Source: Pseudomonas lactucae (lineage in GTDB: Bacteria; Pseudomonadota; Gammaproteobacteria; Pseudomonadales; Pseudomonadaceae). Taken from it: a stretch of 64,000 nucleotides of DNA. Below the pieces are notes generated by a model. It saw nothing but the letters and a program-made list of their open reading frames with translations, was not told the origin of the DNA and made no database searches. The position numbers and the translations under genes are program-made. Of this stretch, positions 19,411-29,171 are shown one piece after another. The DNA is taken from the NCBI RefSeq assembly GCF_016937615.1, contig NZ_JAFHKI010000115.1, forward strand, positions 1 to 64,000, in the 5' to 3' direction. The first letter of the stretch is position 1, and each line of letters opens with the position of its first letter.

Positions 19411-19797
19411 GATAGTTCCTTAATAAGTCGGGTTTGGCCTCCACGTATCCCAATGACCAACCAGCGGCATCAAGGCCTCCGGCACCCAGGTCATCGTGTC
19501 GACACGTGTGTGGATTTAAGCTTTTCGGGGCATCCCCGGAAAGCGGCGCATTTTATACCACACGAAGGGCGAAAACGAAACACGCAATCACATCTGACGT
19601 GCGCGACCTCTACGCAACCCTTTGAATAGAGCGGATTTAACCCCACCCTATAGAGAGAAGCGATCGTCAGGGGCTCATGGTTTACCGTCCGCGTCTGGTA
19701 GAATCGCGTTTTTTGTGGCTTGTGCGAATTCTGCAGCCTTTTGTCGCACGCCCGTAAACCATATTGATTTCAGCGCGTCGCGCTAGAGAGAGCCTGT
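19411..19797. promoter_or_regulatory. Divergent control region rpsB / map
   Basis: This 387-bp gap holds no gene. On the minus strand a TATAAA (complement of 19552-19557) in the context GTGGTATAAAATGCG is a good -10 element for rpsB, and a GC hairpin (about 19520-19542, TCGGGG...CCCCGGA) falls in the leader. S2 autoregulates through its leader in enterobacteria, so a similar role is inferred. On the plus strand TAGAAT at 19699-19704 is a candidate -10 for map. Confidence 0.6.
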
Positions 19798-20580
19798 ATG
19801 ACCGTTAGTTTGAAAACCGCCGAAGACATCGCCGGCATGCGCATTGCCGGCAAACTGGCTGCCGACGTGCTGGAAATGATCGCCGAACACGTCAAGCCCG
19901 GCGTCACCACCGAAGAACTGAACCAGATCTGCCACGACTACATCGTCAACGTGCAGAAGGCTATCCCTGCCCCGCTCAACTATAAGGGCTTCCCCAAGTC
20001 GATCTGCACCTCGGTCAACCATGTGGTCTGCCACGGCATTCCGGGTGACAAGCCGTTGAAGGATGGCGACACCCTGAACATCGACGTCACCGTGATCAAG
20101 GACCGCTACTTCGGCGACACCAGCCGCATGTTCCACGTCGGCAACGTGCCGGTCTGGGCCGAGCGCCTGTCCCAGGTGACCCAGGAGTGCATGTACAAGG
20201 CCATCGAGATCGTCAAGCCCGGCTGCCGCCTGGGCGATATCGGCGAAGTGATCCAGAAGCACGCCGAAAAGAACGGTTTCTCGGTGGTTCGCGATTTCTG
20301 CGGCCACGGCATCGGCACCGTATTTCACGAAGAACCACAGATTTTGCACTATGGCCGCGCCGGCACCGGCATGGAGCTCAAGGCAGGCATGACCTTTACC
20401 ATCGAGCCGATGATCAACCAGGGCAAGGCCGACACCAAGGTGCTGGGCGACGGCTGGACCGCCATCACCAAGGACCGCAAGCTCTCGGCCCAATGGGAAC
20501 ACACCCTGCTGGTCACCGAGACCGGCTACGAGATCTTCACCCTGCGCGCCGATGACACGATCCCTCGCGTTTCAGCCTGA
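19798..20580 (+). CDS. map: Methionine aminopeptidase, type I
   Basis: Map (260 residues) removes the initiator Met from new proteins using two metal ions. The family metal ligands are seen in order: DGDTLNIDVTVIKDRYFGDTS (two Asp), GHGIGTVFHEEP (His) and TFTIEPMIN (Glu), with a final Glu near QWEHTLLVTETG. It is divergent from rpsB, the widely conserved arrangement, and precedes glnD by 66 bp. Confidence 0.97.
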   Translation: MTVSLKTAEDIAGMRIAGKLAADVLEMIAEHVKPGVTTEELNQICHDYIVNVQKAIPAPLNYKGFPKSICTSVNHVVCHGIPGDKPLKDGDTLNIDVTVIKDRYFGDTSRMFHVGNVPVWAERLSQVTQECMYKAIEIVKPGCRLGDIGEVIQKHAEKNGFSVVRDFCGHGIGTVFHEEPQILHYGRAGTGMELKAGMTFTIEPMINQGKADTKVLGDGWTAITKDRKLSAQWEHTLLVTETGYEIFTLRADDTIPRVSA

Positions 20581-20646
20581 CGGATTGCCCAGGTTTTCCC
20601 GCAGCGTGTTGTGACTGACTGAATAGATAGAAAGGAAAACCGATCG

Positions 20647-23349
20647 ATGCCCCAGGTGGATCCCGAACTCTTCGACCGTGGCCAGTTCCAGGCCGAACTG
20701 GCCCTGAAGGCGAGCCCCATCGCCGCGTTCAAGAAGGCCATCCGCCAAGCCCGCGAGGTGCTCGATGAGCGCTTTCGCAGTGGCCGGGACATACGCCGAC
20801 TGATCGAAGACCGTGCCTGGTTCGTCGACAACATCCTGCAAAAGGCCTGGGAGCAGTTCAGTTGGAGCGAAGACGCCGATATCGCCCTGGTGGCGGTCGG
20901 CGGCTACGGGCGTGGCGAACTGCACCCCTATTCCGACATCGACCTGCTGATCCTGCTGGACAGCGCCGATCATGAGATCTTTCGCGATTCCATCGAGCGC
21001 TTTCTGACGCTGCTGTGGGACATCGGCCTGGAAGTCGGCCAGAGCGTGCGTTCGGTCGATGAATGCGCCGAAGAAGCCCGCGCCGACTTGACGGTCGTCA
21101 CCAACCTGATGGAAAGCCGCACCATCTGCGGCCCCGAACGCCTGCGCCAACGAATGCTCGATGTCACCAGCACCGCGCACATGTGGCCCAGCAAGGATTT
21201 CTTCCTGGCCAAGCGCGCCGAGCAGAAGACACGGCATCACAAATACAACGACACCGAATACAACCTGGAACCCAACGTCAAAGGCTCGCCGGGCGGGCTG
21301 CGCGACATCCAGACGATTTTGTGGGTCGCCCGTCGCCAGTACGGCACCCTGAACCTGCGCGCCCTGGCCGGCGAAGGCTTTTTGGTGGAGAGCGAAAACG
21401 CCTTGCTGGCCTCGTCCCAGGAATTCCTGTGGAAGGTGCGCTACGCCCTGCACATGCTCGCCGGGCGCTCCGAAGACCGCCTGCTGTTCGATCATCAGCG
21501 CTCCATCGCGACCCTGCTGGGTTTCGAAAGCGAGGACGCCAAGACCAGCATCGAAAGCTTCATGCAGCAGTACTACCGAGTGGTCATGAGCATCGCCCAG
21601 CTCAGCGACCTGATTATCCAGCACTTTGAAGAAGTGATCCTGGCCCCCGAAGACGAAGCGCCGCCGCAGCCGATCAATGCGCGCTTCCAGCTGCACGACG
21701 GCTATATCGAGGCGCGCAACGACAACGTGTTCCGTCGCACCCCGTTCGCCATGCTGGAAATCTTCGTGTTGATGGCCCAGCAGCCGGAAATCAAAGGCGT
21801 GCGCGCCGACACCATCCGCCTGCTGCGGGAAAACCGTCACCTGATCGACGATGATTTTCGCAACGATATCCGCAACACCAGCCTGTTTATCGAGCTGTTC
21901 AAGTGCAAGATCGGCATTCACCGCAACCTGCGCCGCATGAACCGCTACGGCATCCTCGGACGTTATCTGCCGGAATTCGGCTTTATCGTCGGGCAGATGC
22001 AGCACGACCTGTTCCACATCTATACGGTGGACGCGCATACGCTGAACCTGATCAAACACCTGCGTAAGCTGCAATACACCCAGGTGTCGGAGAAATTTCC
22101 GCTGGCCAGTAAGCTGATGGCCAAGCTGCCCAAGCCGGAGCTGATCTACCTGGCCGGCCTGTACCACGACATCGGCAAGGGCCGGCATGGCGACCACTCG
22201 GAAGTCGGTGCGGTCGACGCCGAAGCGTTCTGCCAGCGCCACCAGTTGCCGCAGTGGGACAGCCGCCTGATCGTCTGGCTGGTGCAGAACCACCTGGTCA
22301 TGTCGACCACCGCCCAGCGCAAGGACTTGTCCGACCCGCAGGTGATCCACGACTTCGCGCAGATCGTCGGCAACGAAACCCGCCTCGACTACCTGTACGT
22401 GCTGACCGTCTCCGATATCAACGCCACCAACCCGACGCTGTGGAACTCGTGGCGCGCCAGCCTCTTGCGCCAGCTGTATACCGAGACCAAGCGCGCCCTG
22501 CGTCGCGGCCTGGAAAACCCGGTGGACCGCGAAGAGCAGATCCGCCGCACCCAAAGCGCGGCGCTGGATATTCTGGTGCGCGGCGGCAACGACCCGGACG
22601 ACGTCGAGCAATTGTGGTCACAGCTGGGTGACGATTACTTCCTGCGTCACACCGCTGGCGATGTGGCCTGGCACACTGATGCGATCCTGCAACAGCCGGC
22701 CGATGGCGGCCCGCTGGTGTTGATCAAGGAAACCACCCAGCGCGAGTTCGAGGGCGGCACGCAGATCTTCATCTATGCGCCCGACCAGCACGACTTCTTC
22801 GCCGTGACCGTGGCGGCCATGGACCAGCTCAACCTGAACATCCATGACGCTCGGGTCATTACCTCCAGCAGCCAGTTCACCCTCGACACCTACATCGTGC
22901 TCGACACCGAAGGCGAGTCCATCGGCGACAACCCGGCGCGGGTGAAAAAGATCCGCGAAGGCCTCACCGAAGCACTGCGCAACCCGGATGACTACCCGAC
23001 CATCATCCAGCGCCGCGTGCCGCGCCAACTCAAGCACTTTGCCTTTGCGCCCCAGGTGACCATTTCCAACGATGCACAGCGCCCGGTCACGGTGCTGGAA
23101 CTCAGCGCCCCGGATCGCCCCGGCCTGCTGGCGCGTATCGGCGGGATCTTCCTGGAATTCGATTTGTCGTTACAGAATGCCAAGATTGCGACCCTCGGCG
23201 AGCGCGTGGAAGACGTGTTCTTCATCACCGATGCCGACAACCAGCCGCTGTCCGATCCTGAGCTGTGCCTGCGATTGCAGGAAGCTATCGTGCAGCAGTT
23301 GAGCGTGACTCAGGAACCCGGTGTCGAGCTGACGCGCCTGACGATCTAA
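20647..23349 (+). CDS. glnD: PII uridylyltransferase / uridylyl-removing enzyme
   Basis: GlnD (900 residues) senses glutamine and adds or removes UMP on PII proteins, controlling nitrogen assimilation. The nucleotidyltransferase motif GGYGRGELHPYSDID is at residues 85-99 with the catalytic aspartates. An HD phosphohydrolase motif (YHDIGKGRHGDHS) lies near residue 507. Two ACT domains close the protein (about 710-790 and 818-895, the latter with LELSAPDRPGLLARIGGIF). All domains are intact. Confidence 0.97.
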   Translation: MPQVDPELFDRGQFQAELALKASPIAAFKKAIRQAREVLDERFRSGRDIRRLIEDRAWFVDNILQKAWEQFSWSEDADIALVAVGGYGRGELHPYSDIDLLILLDSADHEIFRDSIERFLTLLWDIGLEVGQSVRSVDECAEEARADLTVVTNLMESRTICGPERLRQRMLDVTSTAHMWPSKDFFLAKRAEQKTRHHKYNDTEYNLEPNVKGSPGGLRDIQTILWVARRQYGTLNLRALAGEGFLVESENALLASSQEFLWKVRYALHMLAGRSEDRLLFDHQRSIATLLGFESEDAKTSIESFMQQYYRVVMSIAQLSDLIIQHFEEVILAPEDEAPPQPINARFQLHDGYIEARNDNVFRRTPFAMLEIFVLMAQQPEIKGVRADTIRLLRENRHLIDDDFRNDIRNTSLFIELFKCKIGIHRNLRRMNRYGILGRYLPEFGFIVGQMQHDLFHIYTVDAHTLNLIKHLRKLQYTQVSEKFPLASKLMAKLPKPELIYLAGLYHDIGKGRHGDHSEVGAVDAEAFCQRHQLPQWDSRLIVWLVQNHLVMSTTAQRKDLSDPQVIHDFAQIVGNETRLDYLYVLTVSDINATNPTLWNSWRASLLRQLYTETKRALRRGLENPVDREEQIRRTQSAALDILVRGGNDPDDVEQLWSQLGDDYFLRHTAGDVAWHTDAILQQPADGGPLVLIKETTQREFEGGTQIFIYAPDQHDFFAVTVAAMDQLNLNIHDARVITSSSQFTLDTYIVLDTEGESIGDNPARVKKIREGLTEALRNPDDYPTIIQRRVPRQLKHFAFAPQVTISNDAQRPVTVLELSAPDRPGLLARIGGIFLEFDLSLQNAKIATLGERVEDVFFITDADNQPLSDPELCLRLQEAIVQQLSVTQEPGVELTRLTI

Positions 23350-23387
23350 ACCTCATTCCAGTTTTTAACGCCTTGCACGAGATTCCC

Positions 23388-24587
23388 ATGAACAACGCCC
23401 TGAACCAGTTGCAGCCCTACCCGTTCGAGAAACTGCGGGCCCTGCTCGGCAGCGTCACACCGAACCCGGACAAGCGCCCGATTGCGCTGTCCATCGGCGA
23501 GCCCAAGCACACCTCGCCAGCCTTCGTGGCCGAGGCACTGAGCAGCAACCTCGACCAGATGGCGGTGTACCCCACCACCCTGGGCATCCCGGCCCTGCGC
23601 GAGGCTATCGGTGCCTGGTGCGAACGCCGCTTCAACGTGCCAAAGGGCTGGCTGGACCCGGCGCGCAACATCCTGCCGGTCAATGGCACCCGTGAAGCGC
23701 TGTTCGCCTTCACCCAGACCGTGGTCAACCGTGGCGACGACGCCCTGGTGGTGAGCCCCAATCCGTTCTACCAAATCTATGAAGGCGCCGCGTTCCTGGC
23801 CGGGGCCAAGCCGCACTACCTGCCGTGCCTGGACGAAAACGGCTTCAACCCGGATTTCGATGCGGTTTCGCCGGACATCTGGAAACGCTGCCAGATCCTG
23901 TTCCTGTGCTCCCCAGGCAACCCGACCGGCGCGCTGATCCCGGTAGAGACCCTGAAAAAACTCATCGCCCTGGCCGACGAATACGATTTCGTCATTGCCG
24001 CCGACGAGTGCTACAGCGAACTGTACTTCGATGAACAAACCCCGCCACCGGGCCTGCTGAGCGCCTGCGTCGAACTGGGTCGCCAGGACTTCAAGCGTTG
24101 CGTGGTATTCCACAGCCTGTCCAAACGCTCCAACCTGCCCGGCCTGCGTTCAGGTTTTGTCGCCGGCGACGCCGACATCCTCAAGGCCTTCTTGCTGTAC
24201 CGCACTTATCACGGCTGCGCGATGCCGGTACAAACCCAACTGGCCAGCATCGCCGCCTGGCAGGACGAGGCTCATGTACAAGCCAACCGCGACCTGTACC
24301 GCGAGAAATTCGACGCCGTGCTGACAATCCTCAAACCGGTGCTGGATGTGCAACATCCCGACGGCGGGTTCTACCTGTGGCCAAATGTGGATGGCGACGA
24401 TACCGCCTTCTGCCGCGACTTGTTCGTGGAAGAGCACGTGACCGTGGTGCCGGGCTCGTACCTGTCGCGCGAGGTGGATGGCGCTAACCCGGGGGCCGGT
24501 CGTGTGCGCCTGGCACTGGTTGCGCCGCTGGCCGAGTGCGTCGAAGCGGCTGAGCGGATTCGGGACTTTATTCAGCGTCGCCGGTAA
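23388..24587 (+). CDS. dapC: Succinyldiaminopimelate transaminase
   Basis: DapC (399 residues) is a fold-type I PLP aminotransferase that forms N-succinyl-LL-2,6-diaminoheptanedioate in the lysine/meso-DAP pathway. The start MNNALNQLQPYPFEKLRALL is chosen over a frame that runs back into glnD. FLCSPGNPTGALIP and the PLP-lysine segment SLSKRSNLPGLRSGF (near residue 245) are visible. The dapD and dapE genes nearby make the same pathway, supporting DapC over other class I transaminases. Confidence 0.93.
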   Translation: MNNALNQLQPYPFEKLRALLGSVTPNPDKRPIALSIGEPKHTSPAFVAEALSSNLDQMAVYPTTLGIPALREAIGAWCERRFNVPKGWLDPARNILPVNGTREALFAFTQTVVNRGDDALVVSPNPFYQIYEGAAFLAGAKPHYLPCLDENGFNPDFDAVSPDIWKRCQILFLCSPGNPTGALIPVETLKKLIALADEYDFVIAADECYSELYFDEQTPPPGLLSACVELGRQDFKRCVVFHSLSKRSNLPGLRSGFVAGDADILKAFLLYRTYHGCAMPVQTQLASIAAWQDEAHVQANRDLYREKFDAVLTILKPVLDVQHPDGGFYLWPNVDGDDTAFCRDLFVEEHVTVVPGSYLSREVDGANPGAGRVRLALVAPLAECVEAAERIRDFIQRRR

Positions 24588-24596
24588 GCAACCGGG

Positions 24597-26240
24597 TCAC
24601 TTCAGTGGCCCCAGGTTCGCCTCACTCATATCCAGCTCCGCCAGCACCTCCCGCAAAACGTCATCACCGATCTGGTGATGACGGCTCAAGCTATATAGCT
24701 CCAACCGTTGCGCGCGCAGGGCCTTCAGCCGCAGTTTTCGCTCAAGCAGGTCCATCTGCCGCGCCAGTGCCTGGGCTTCGGCCGAATCGTTGAACACCTC
24801 CAACTGATGACGATACTCCGACATCAGCCGCGCCTTGAGTTCGGTCGCCAATGCCGCCTGGGCGGCGTCGGACATTTCCGATTCAGCCGGCTCTTCGACC
24901 TCCAGCGCGTGAATCGCTGCAACGGCGGTCTTTTTCCACGCCTCGCGCACTTCGTTATGGCGCTTCTCATCGGGGCTCTTTTCGAGACCGCGCAGTAGCA
25001 ACGGCAAGGCAATGCAGGCGCAGACCAGTGAAAGCAGGATCACGCCGGCCGCAATAAAGATCAGCAGATCGCGCTCAGGAAAGTCTTTGCCAGGCGCCAG
25101 CAACAAAGGCACCGACATCACACCCGCCAGTGTCACCGCACCGCGCACCCCGCCGACCGTCAAGAGCCAACAGGATCGGGCGGTAGGTACCAACGTCAGC
25201 TCACTTTTCCCACGCAGGCGACGCAACAATCCCGACAGCCTCCAGATGCTCTGTACCCAGATAAACCGCAGCACCACCAGTACCAGGAAGATCGCGACCA
25301 CATCCACGCAGCGATAGAAAAGCGTTGGCCAAAGCGTCGGTTCATGGCTCACCACCGCCTTGATAATGTCCGGCAATTGCAGGCCCAGCAGCAGGAAGAT
25401 CAAGCCATTGAAGGCAAACTCCAACAACGACCACACACTGCGATTGAGCAGGCGCGTACTGGTCTGGCGTGGCAGCAGGTCGAGCCAGCTCTGCATCATC
25501 CCAGCAGCGACCGCCGACAAAATCCCCGAGGCACCCAAACGCTCAGCCAACACATAGGCAGCAAACGGCAGCAGTAACATGAACACCACGTGGGTCGCCG
25601 GGTCGTCCCAACCGCGCGCGATCATCCAGGCGCGCAAGCGGCCGACCAGCCAGCTCAACGCCACACCGACCGCCAGGCCACCCACCGCTACCAGCACGAA
25701 GGTCAGGCTCGCATCCGCCAGGGAAAACACCCCGGTCAACGCCGCGGCCAAGGCGAACTTGAACGTCACCAGGCCCGACGCGTCATTCATCAACGCTTCG
25801 CCCTGGAGCATGTGCATCAGCGGGGTGGGCAAACGGTTCTGGGAAATGGCCGACACCGCCACGGCATCCGTCGGCGACAACACGGCGGCCAACGCGAAAG
25901 CCACCGGCAAGGGGATCGTCGGCAACAGCCAATGGATGAAGTAACCGGCGCCCACCACGGTAAACAGCACCAGCCCCACCGCCAACGTCAGGATCGGGCC
26001 TCTGAGTCGCCACAACTCGCGCTTGGGCATGCGCCATCCGTCGGAGAACAGCAACGGCGGCAGGAACAGAAACAGAAACAACTCCGGGTCCAGCGCCACA
26101 TGCAGCCCAAGCGTGGGCCAGGCCAGCAGCGCGCCGGCGGCAATCTGCACCAGCGGCAACGGAAGCGGAATCACACGCCCAACCAGACGCGAAACGCTGA
26201 CCAGCATCAGCAGGATAAGAACGGTGTAGGCGGTTTGCAT
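24597..26240 (-). CDS. Na+/H+ antiporter, CPA1 family
   Basis: This 547-residue inner-membrane antiporter exchanges Na+ or K+ for protons. The start MQTAYTVLILLMLVSVSRLV begins the first helix; the upstream extension lacks family sequence. About 12 hydrophobic segments are present to roughly residue 400, including ALAAVLSPTDAVAVSAI, GEALMNDASGLVTFKFAL and WLLTVGGVRGAVTLAGV, which carry the family's membrane-embedded Asp/Asn residues. A charged, coiled-coil-like cytoplasmic tail of about 140 residues follows. It converges on dapC with 9 bp between stops. Confidence 0.88.
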   Translation of the reverse strand: MQTAYTVLILLMLVSVSRLVGRVIPLPLPLVQIAAGALLAWPTLGLHVALDPELFLFLFLPPLLFSDGWRMPKRELWRLRGPILTLAVGLVLFTVVGAGYFIHWLLPTIPLPVAFALAAVLSPTDAVAVSAISQNRLPTPLMHMLQGEALMNDASGLVTFKFALAAALTGVFSLADASLTFVLVAVGGLAVGVALSWLVGRLRAWMIARGWDDPATHVVFMLLLPFAAYVLAERLGASGILSAVAAGMMQSWLDLLPRQTSTRLLNRSVWSLLEFAFNGLIFLLLGLQLPDIIKAVVSHEPTLWPTLFYRCVDVVAIFLVLVVLRFIWVQSIWRLSGLLRRLRGKSELTLVPTARSCWLLTVGGVRGAVTLAGVMSVPLLLAPGKDFPERDLLIFIAAGVILLSLVCACIALPLLLRGLEKSPDEKRHNEVREAWKKTAVAAIHALEVEEPAESEMSDAAQAALATELKARLMSEYRHQLEVFNDSAEAQALARQMDLLERKLRLKALRAQRLELYSLSRHHQIGDDVLREVLAELDMSEANLGPLK

Positions 26241-26464
26241 AACGCGGGGTTCTCGGACAATCGACTTGCAAGGACACACATCAGGCAACAACTAGTCGTT
26301 GAAGTGCCATAACCGGGCCATATTACCGGGCTATGTTACGGGCTATGCCACGCAGTGGCTTTTGCACAAAAGTCGCACAGCGCAGGACGAGCGGCACCCA
26401 AAGCCGCTGGTCATGGCATAATCCGTAACCTTTAGTTTGCATCCGTCCAAAAGGGGGCAATTCC

Positions 26465-26827
26465 TTGACCGCTTCAAGCAAAACCTTGCACCTTTTCGGC
26501 ATAAAAGCCTGCGACACCATGAAAAAGGCGCGCACCTGGCTCGATGAGCACGCGGTGAACTATGAGTTCCACGACTACAAAACGGCCGGTATCGACCGCG
26601 AACACTTGACCCAATGGTGCAACGAGCACGGTTGGCAGGTGGTTTTGAACCGTGCGGGCACCACCTTTCGCAAACTCGAAGACGAACGCAAAGCCGATCT
26701 CGATCAGTCGAAAGCCATTGAATTGATGCTCGCACAACCTTCGATGATCAAGCGCCCGGTGCTTGATCTCGGTGACAGAACCTTGATTGGCTTCAAGCCA
26801 GATACTTATTCGGCGGCCCTCAAGTAG
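26465..26827 (+). CDS. ArsC/Spx-family reductase-like protein (YffB type)
   Basis: This 120-residue thioredoxin-fold protein starts at a TTG (MTASSKTLHLFGIKACDTM), with a GGGGG ribosome-binding stretch just upstream. The only internal ATG would remove the active-site Cys in GIKACDTMKKARTWL. It resembles ArsC-like reductases, but in Pseudomonas genomes a gene of this kind sits beside dapD with no arsenic genes, so arsenate reduction is not implied. The function is unknown, possibly glutathione-dependent thiol chemistry. Confidence 0.85.
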   Translation: MTASSKTLHLFGIKACDTMKKARTWLDEHAVNYEFHDYKTAGIDREHLTQWCNEHGWQVVLNRAGTTFRKLEDERKADLDQSKAIELMLAQPSMIKRPVLDLGDRTLIGFKPDTYSAALK

Positions 26828-26861
26828 GCCAGCCCTTCCCCATTTTTGTAGAGGTAACAGC

Positions 26862-27896
26862 ATGTCCCATTCCCTGTTCAGCCTGGGCTTCGGCGTCGGC
26901 ACTCAGAACCGCCAAGGTGCTTGGCTGGAAGTGTTTTACGCACAACCGTTGCTCAACCCGCCAGCTGAAATCGTCGCGGCTATCGCACCCATCCTGGGTT
27001 ACGCCGAAGGCAACCAGGCCATCACCTTCACCGTGACTCAGGCGCTGCAAATGGCCGACGCGCTCAAAGGCGTCGACGCAGCCCAGGCCGCCCTGCTGAG
27101 CCGCCTGGCTGAAAGCCACACGCCGCTGGTCGCTACCCTGCTGGCCGAAGACGCCGCGCTGACCTCCACGCCCGAGGCCTACCTCAAGCTGCACCTGCTG
27201 TCGCATCGCCTGGTCAAGCCGCACGGCCTGAGCCTGGCCGGTGTGTTCCCGCAGTTGCCGAACGTGGCCTGGACCAGCCAGGGCGCGATCGACATCAATG
27301 AACTGGCCGAACGCCAGCTGGAAGCACGCCTGCGTGGCGACCTGCTGGAAGTGTTTTCGGTGGACAAGTTCCCGAAAATGACCGACTACGTGGTGCCGGC
27401 CGGCGTGCGTATCGCTGATGCCGCCCGTCTGCGCCTGGGCGCCTATGTGGGCGAAGGCACCACCGTGATGCACGAAGGTTTCGTCAATTTCAACGCTGGC
27501 ACCGAAGGCCCGGGCATGATCGAAGGTCGTGTATCGGCGGGCGTATTCGTCGGCAAGGGCTCGGACCTGGGCGGCGGTTGCTCCACCATGGGCACCCTGT
27601 CGGGCGGCGGCAACATCGTGATCAAGGTCGGCGAAGGCTGCCTGATCGGCGCCAACGCCGGTATCGGTATTCCGCTGGGCGACCGCAACACCGTGGAGTC
27701 GGGCCTGTACGTCACCGCCGGCACCAAGGTCGCACTGCTGGACGAGAAGAACCAACTGGTCAAGGTGGTCAAGGCGCGTGAACTGGCCGGCCAGCCGGAC
27801 CTGCTGTTCCGCCGCAACTCCGAGACCGGTGCCGTGGAATGCAAAACCCACAAATCGGCCATCGAACTGAACGAAGCGCTGCACGCTCACAACTAA
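26862..27896 (+). CDS. dapD: 2,3,4,5-tetrahydropyridine-2,6-dicarboxylate N-succinyltransferase
   Basis: DapD (344 residues) succinylates tetrahydrodipicolinate in the lysine/DAP pathway. The start MSHSLFSLGFGVGTQ follows GAGG about 8 nt upstream. An N-terminal domain unique to the larger Pseudomonas/actinobacterial type precedes a left-handed beta-helix from about residue 185 (LGAYVGEGTTVMHEGFVNF and GCLIGANAGIGIPLGDRN). It follows the ArsC-like gene by 34 bp and may be cotranscribed. Confidence 0.95.
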   Translation: MSHSLFSLGFGVGTQNRQGAWLEVFYAQPLLNPPAEIVAAIAPILGYAEGNQAITFTVTQALQMADALKGVDAAQAALLSRLAESHTPLVATLLAEDAALTSTPEAYLKLHLLSHRLVKPHGLSLAGVFPQLPNVAWTSQGAIDINELAERQLEARLRGDLLEVFSVDKFPKMTDYVVPAGVRIADAARLRLGAYVGEGTTVMHEGFVNFNAGTEGPGMIEGRVSAGVFVGKGSDLGGGCSTMGTLSGGGNIVIKVGEGCLIGANAGIGIPLGDRNTVESGLYVTAGTKVALLDEKNQLVKVVKARELAGQPDLLFRRNSETGAVECKTHKSAIELNEALHAHN

Positions 27897-27915
27897 GCAG
27901 CCACTCGATGCCACT

Positions 27916-27946
27916 AACGGGCCGCGCCTTCAGGGGACGGCCCGTT
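27916..27946 (+). terminator. Hairpin after dapD
   Basis: The 9-bp stem AACGGGCCG / CGGCCCGTT begins 20 bp after the dapD stop. No T run follows, so it could be an RNA 3-prime stabiliser or partial terminator ahead of csdA. Confidence 0.5.
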
Positions 27947-27965
27947 CATACGAGTCTTGACCACC

Positions 27966-29171
27966 ATGCTTGTGCCCTCCCCCTGGCGCGCCGACTTTCC
28001 GGCCATCGCCACCCTGCAACGGCAAGACCAGACCTATCTGGACAACGCCGCCACCACGCAAAAACCCCAGGTCCTGCTGGATGCCATCAGTCATTACTAC
28101 GCCAATGGCGCAGCCAATGTGCACCGGGCCCAGCATTTGCCGGGGGCGCATGCGACCCAAGCCTTCGAGGACAGCCGCAGCAAGGCTGCGCAGTGGTTGA
28201 ATGCAGGCGACACGGGGCAGATCGTGTTTACCCACGGCGCGACGTCAGCGCTGAACCTCTTGGCTTATGGCCTTGAGCATCTATTCAATGCGGGCGATGA
28301 GATTGTCATCAGCGCCCTGGAACACCACGCCAACCTGCTGCCCTGGCAGCAACTGGCCAAACGTCATGCGCTGAAACTGGTGGTATTGCCGCTGGACGAT
28401 GACGGCGTGATCGACCTGAATGCGGCCGCCGAATTGATCGGCTCGCGTACACGGCTGCTGGCGGTGAGCCAACTCTCCAATGTCCTCGGCACCTGGCAAC
28501 CCCTGGAGGCCTTACTCGCCCTGGCCAAGGCCCATGGCGCGCTGAGCGTGATCGATGGTGCCCAAGGCATCGTCCATGGTCGCCACGATGTGCAGGCGCT
28601 GGGCTGCGACTTTTATGTGTTTTCCAGCCACAAGCTCTACGGCCCGGACGGCGTCGGCGTGCTGTATGGCCGCAACGAAGCCCTGCACCACCTGCGCCAC
28701 TGGCAGTTCGGCGGCGAGATGGTGCAACAGGCCGACTACCACAGCGCGAGTTTCCGCCCTGCGCCGCTGGGCTTCGAGGCCGGTACCCCACCGATTGCCG
28801 GTGTGATCGGTTTGGGCGCCAGCCTGGATTATCTGAGTTCGCTGGATCAGCAGGCGATAATCGCCCATGAGGCAGCGCTGCATGACTACCTGCTGCGCGG
28901 GCTAAAAGCGCGCAATGGTCTGCGGCTGCTGGGCTCGCCGCAAGTGGCGCTGGCGAGCTTCACCGTCGAGAACCTGCACAATGCCGACCTCGCCTACCTG
29001 CTGGCGGACCAGGGCATTGCCGTGCGCGCCGGCCATCATTGCGCGATGCCACTGCTCAAGCAGATGAACCTCACCGGGGCGATACGCGTGTCGCTGGCCC
29101 TGTACAACGACTCGGCCGATGTGGAGCGGTTCTTTGACGCGCTGGATCACACGCTGGATATGCTGCGATGA
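27966..29171 (+). CDS. csdA: Cysteine desulfurase, SufS/CsdA type
   Basis: This 401-residue PLP enzyme takes sulfur from cysteine and passes it as a persulfide. I use the ATG at 27966 (MLVPSPWRADFPAI); a TTG three codons earlier is less likely. The PLP lysine lies in SSHKLYGPDGVGVLYG near residue 222 and the persulfide Cys in RAGHHCAMPLLKQM near 359. The stop overlaps the csdE start (ATGA), and tcdA converges on the pair. In E. coli CsdA-CsdE supplies sulfur-related function to the TcdA (CsdL) tRNA-modifying system. Confidence 0.92.
   Translation: MLVPSPWRADFPAIATLQRQDQTYLDNAATTQKPQVLLDAISHYYANGAANVHRAQHLPGAHATQAFEDSRSKAAQWLNAGDTGQIVFTHGATSALNLLAYGLEHLFNAGDEIVISALEHHANLLPWQQLAKRHALKLVVLPLDDDGVIDLNAAAELIGSRTRLLAVSQLSNVLGTWQPLEALLALAKAHGALSVIDGAQGIVHGRHDVQALGCDFYVFSSHKLYGPDGVGVLYGRNEALHHLRHWQFGGEMVQQADYHSASFRPAPLGFEAGTPPIAGVIGLGASLDYLSSLDQQAIIAHEAALHDYLLRGLKARNGLRLLGSPQVALASFTVENLHNADLAYLLADQGIAVRAGHHCAMPLLKQMNLTGAIRVSLALYNDSADVERFFDALDHTLDMLR

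Noticed and set aside
20572..22611. 679-codon minus-strand open frame over glnD
   Set aside because: It is the antisense shadow of glnD, with His/Val/Gln-rich composition typical of such shadows.
26465..26827. Arsenate reductase gene
   Set aside because: The ArsC-like fold is seen, but no ars genes are nearby and the dapD context is that of the YffB-type protein.
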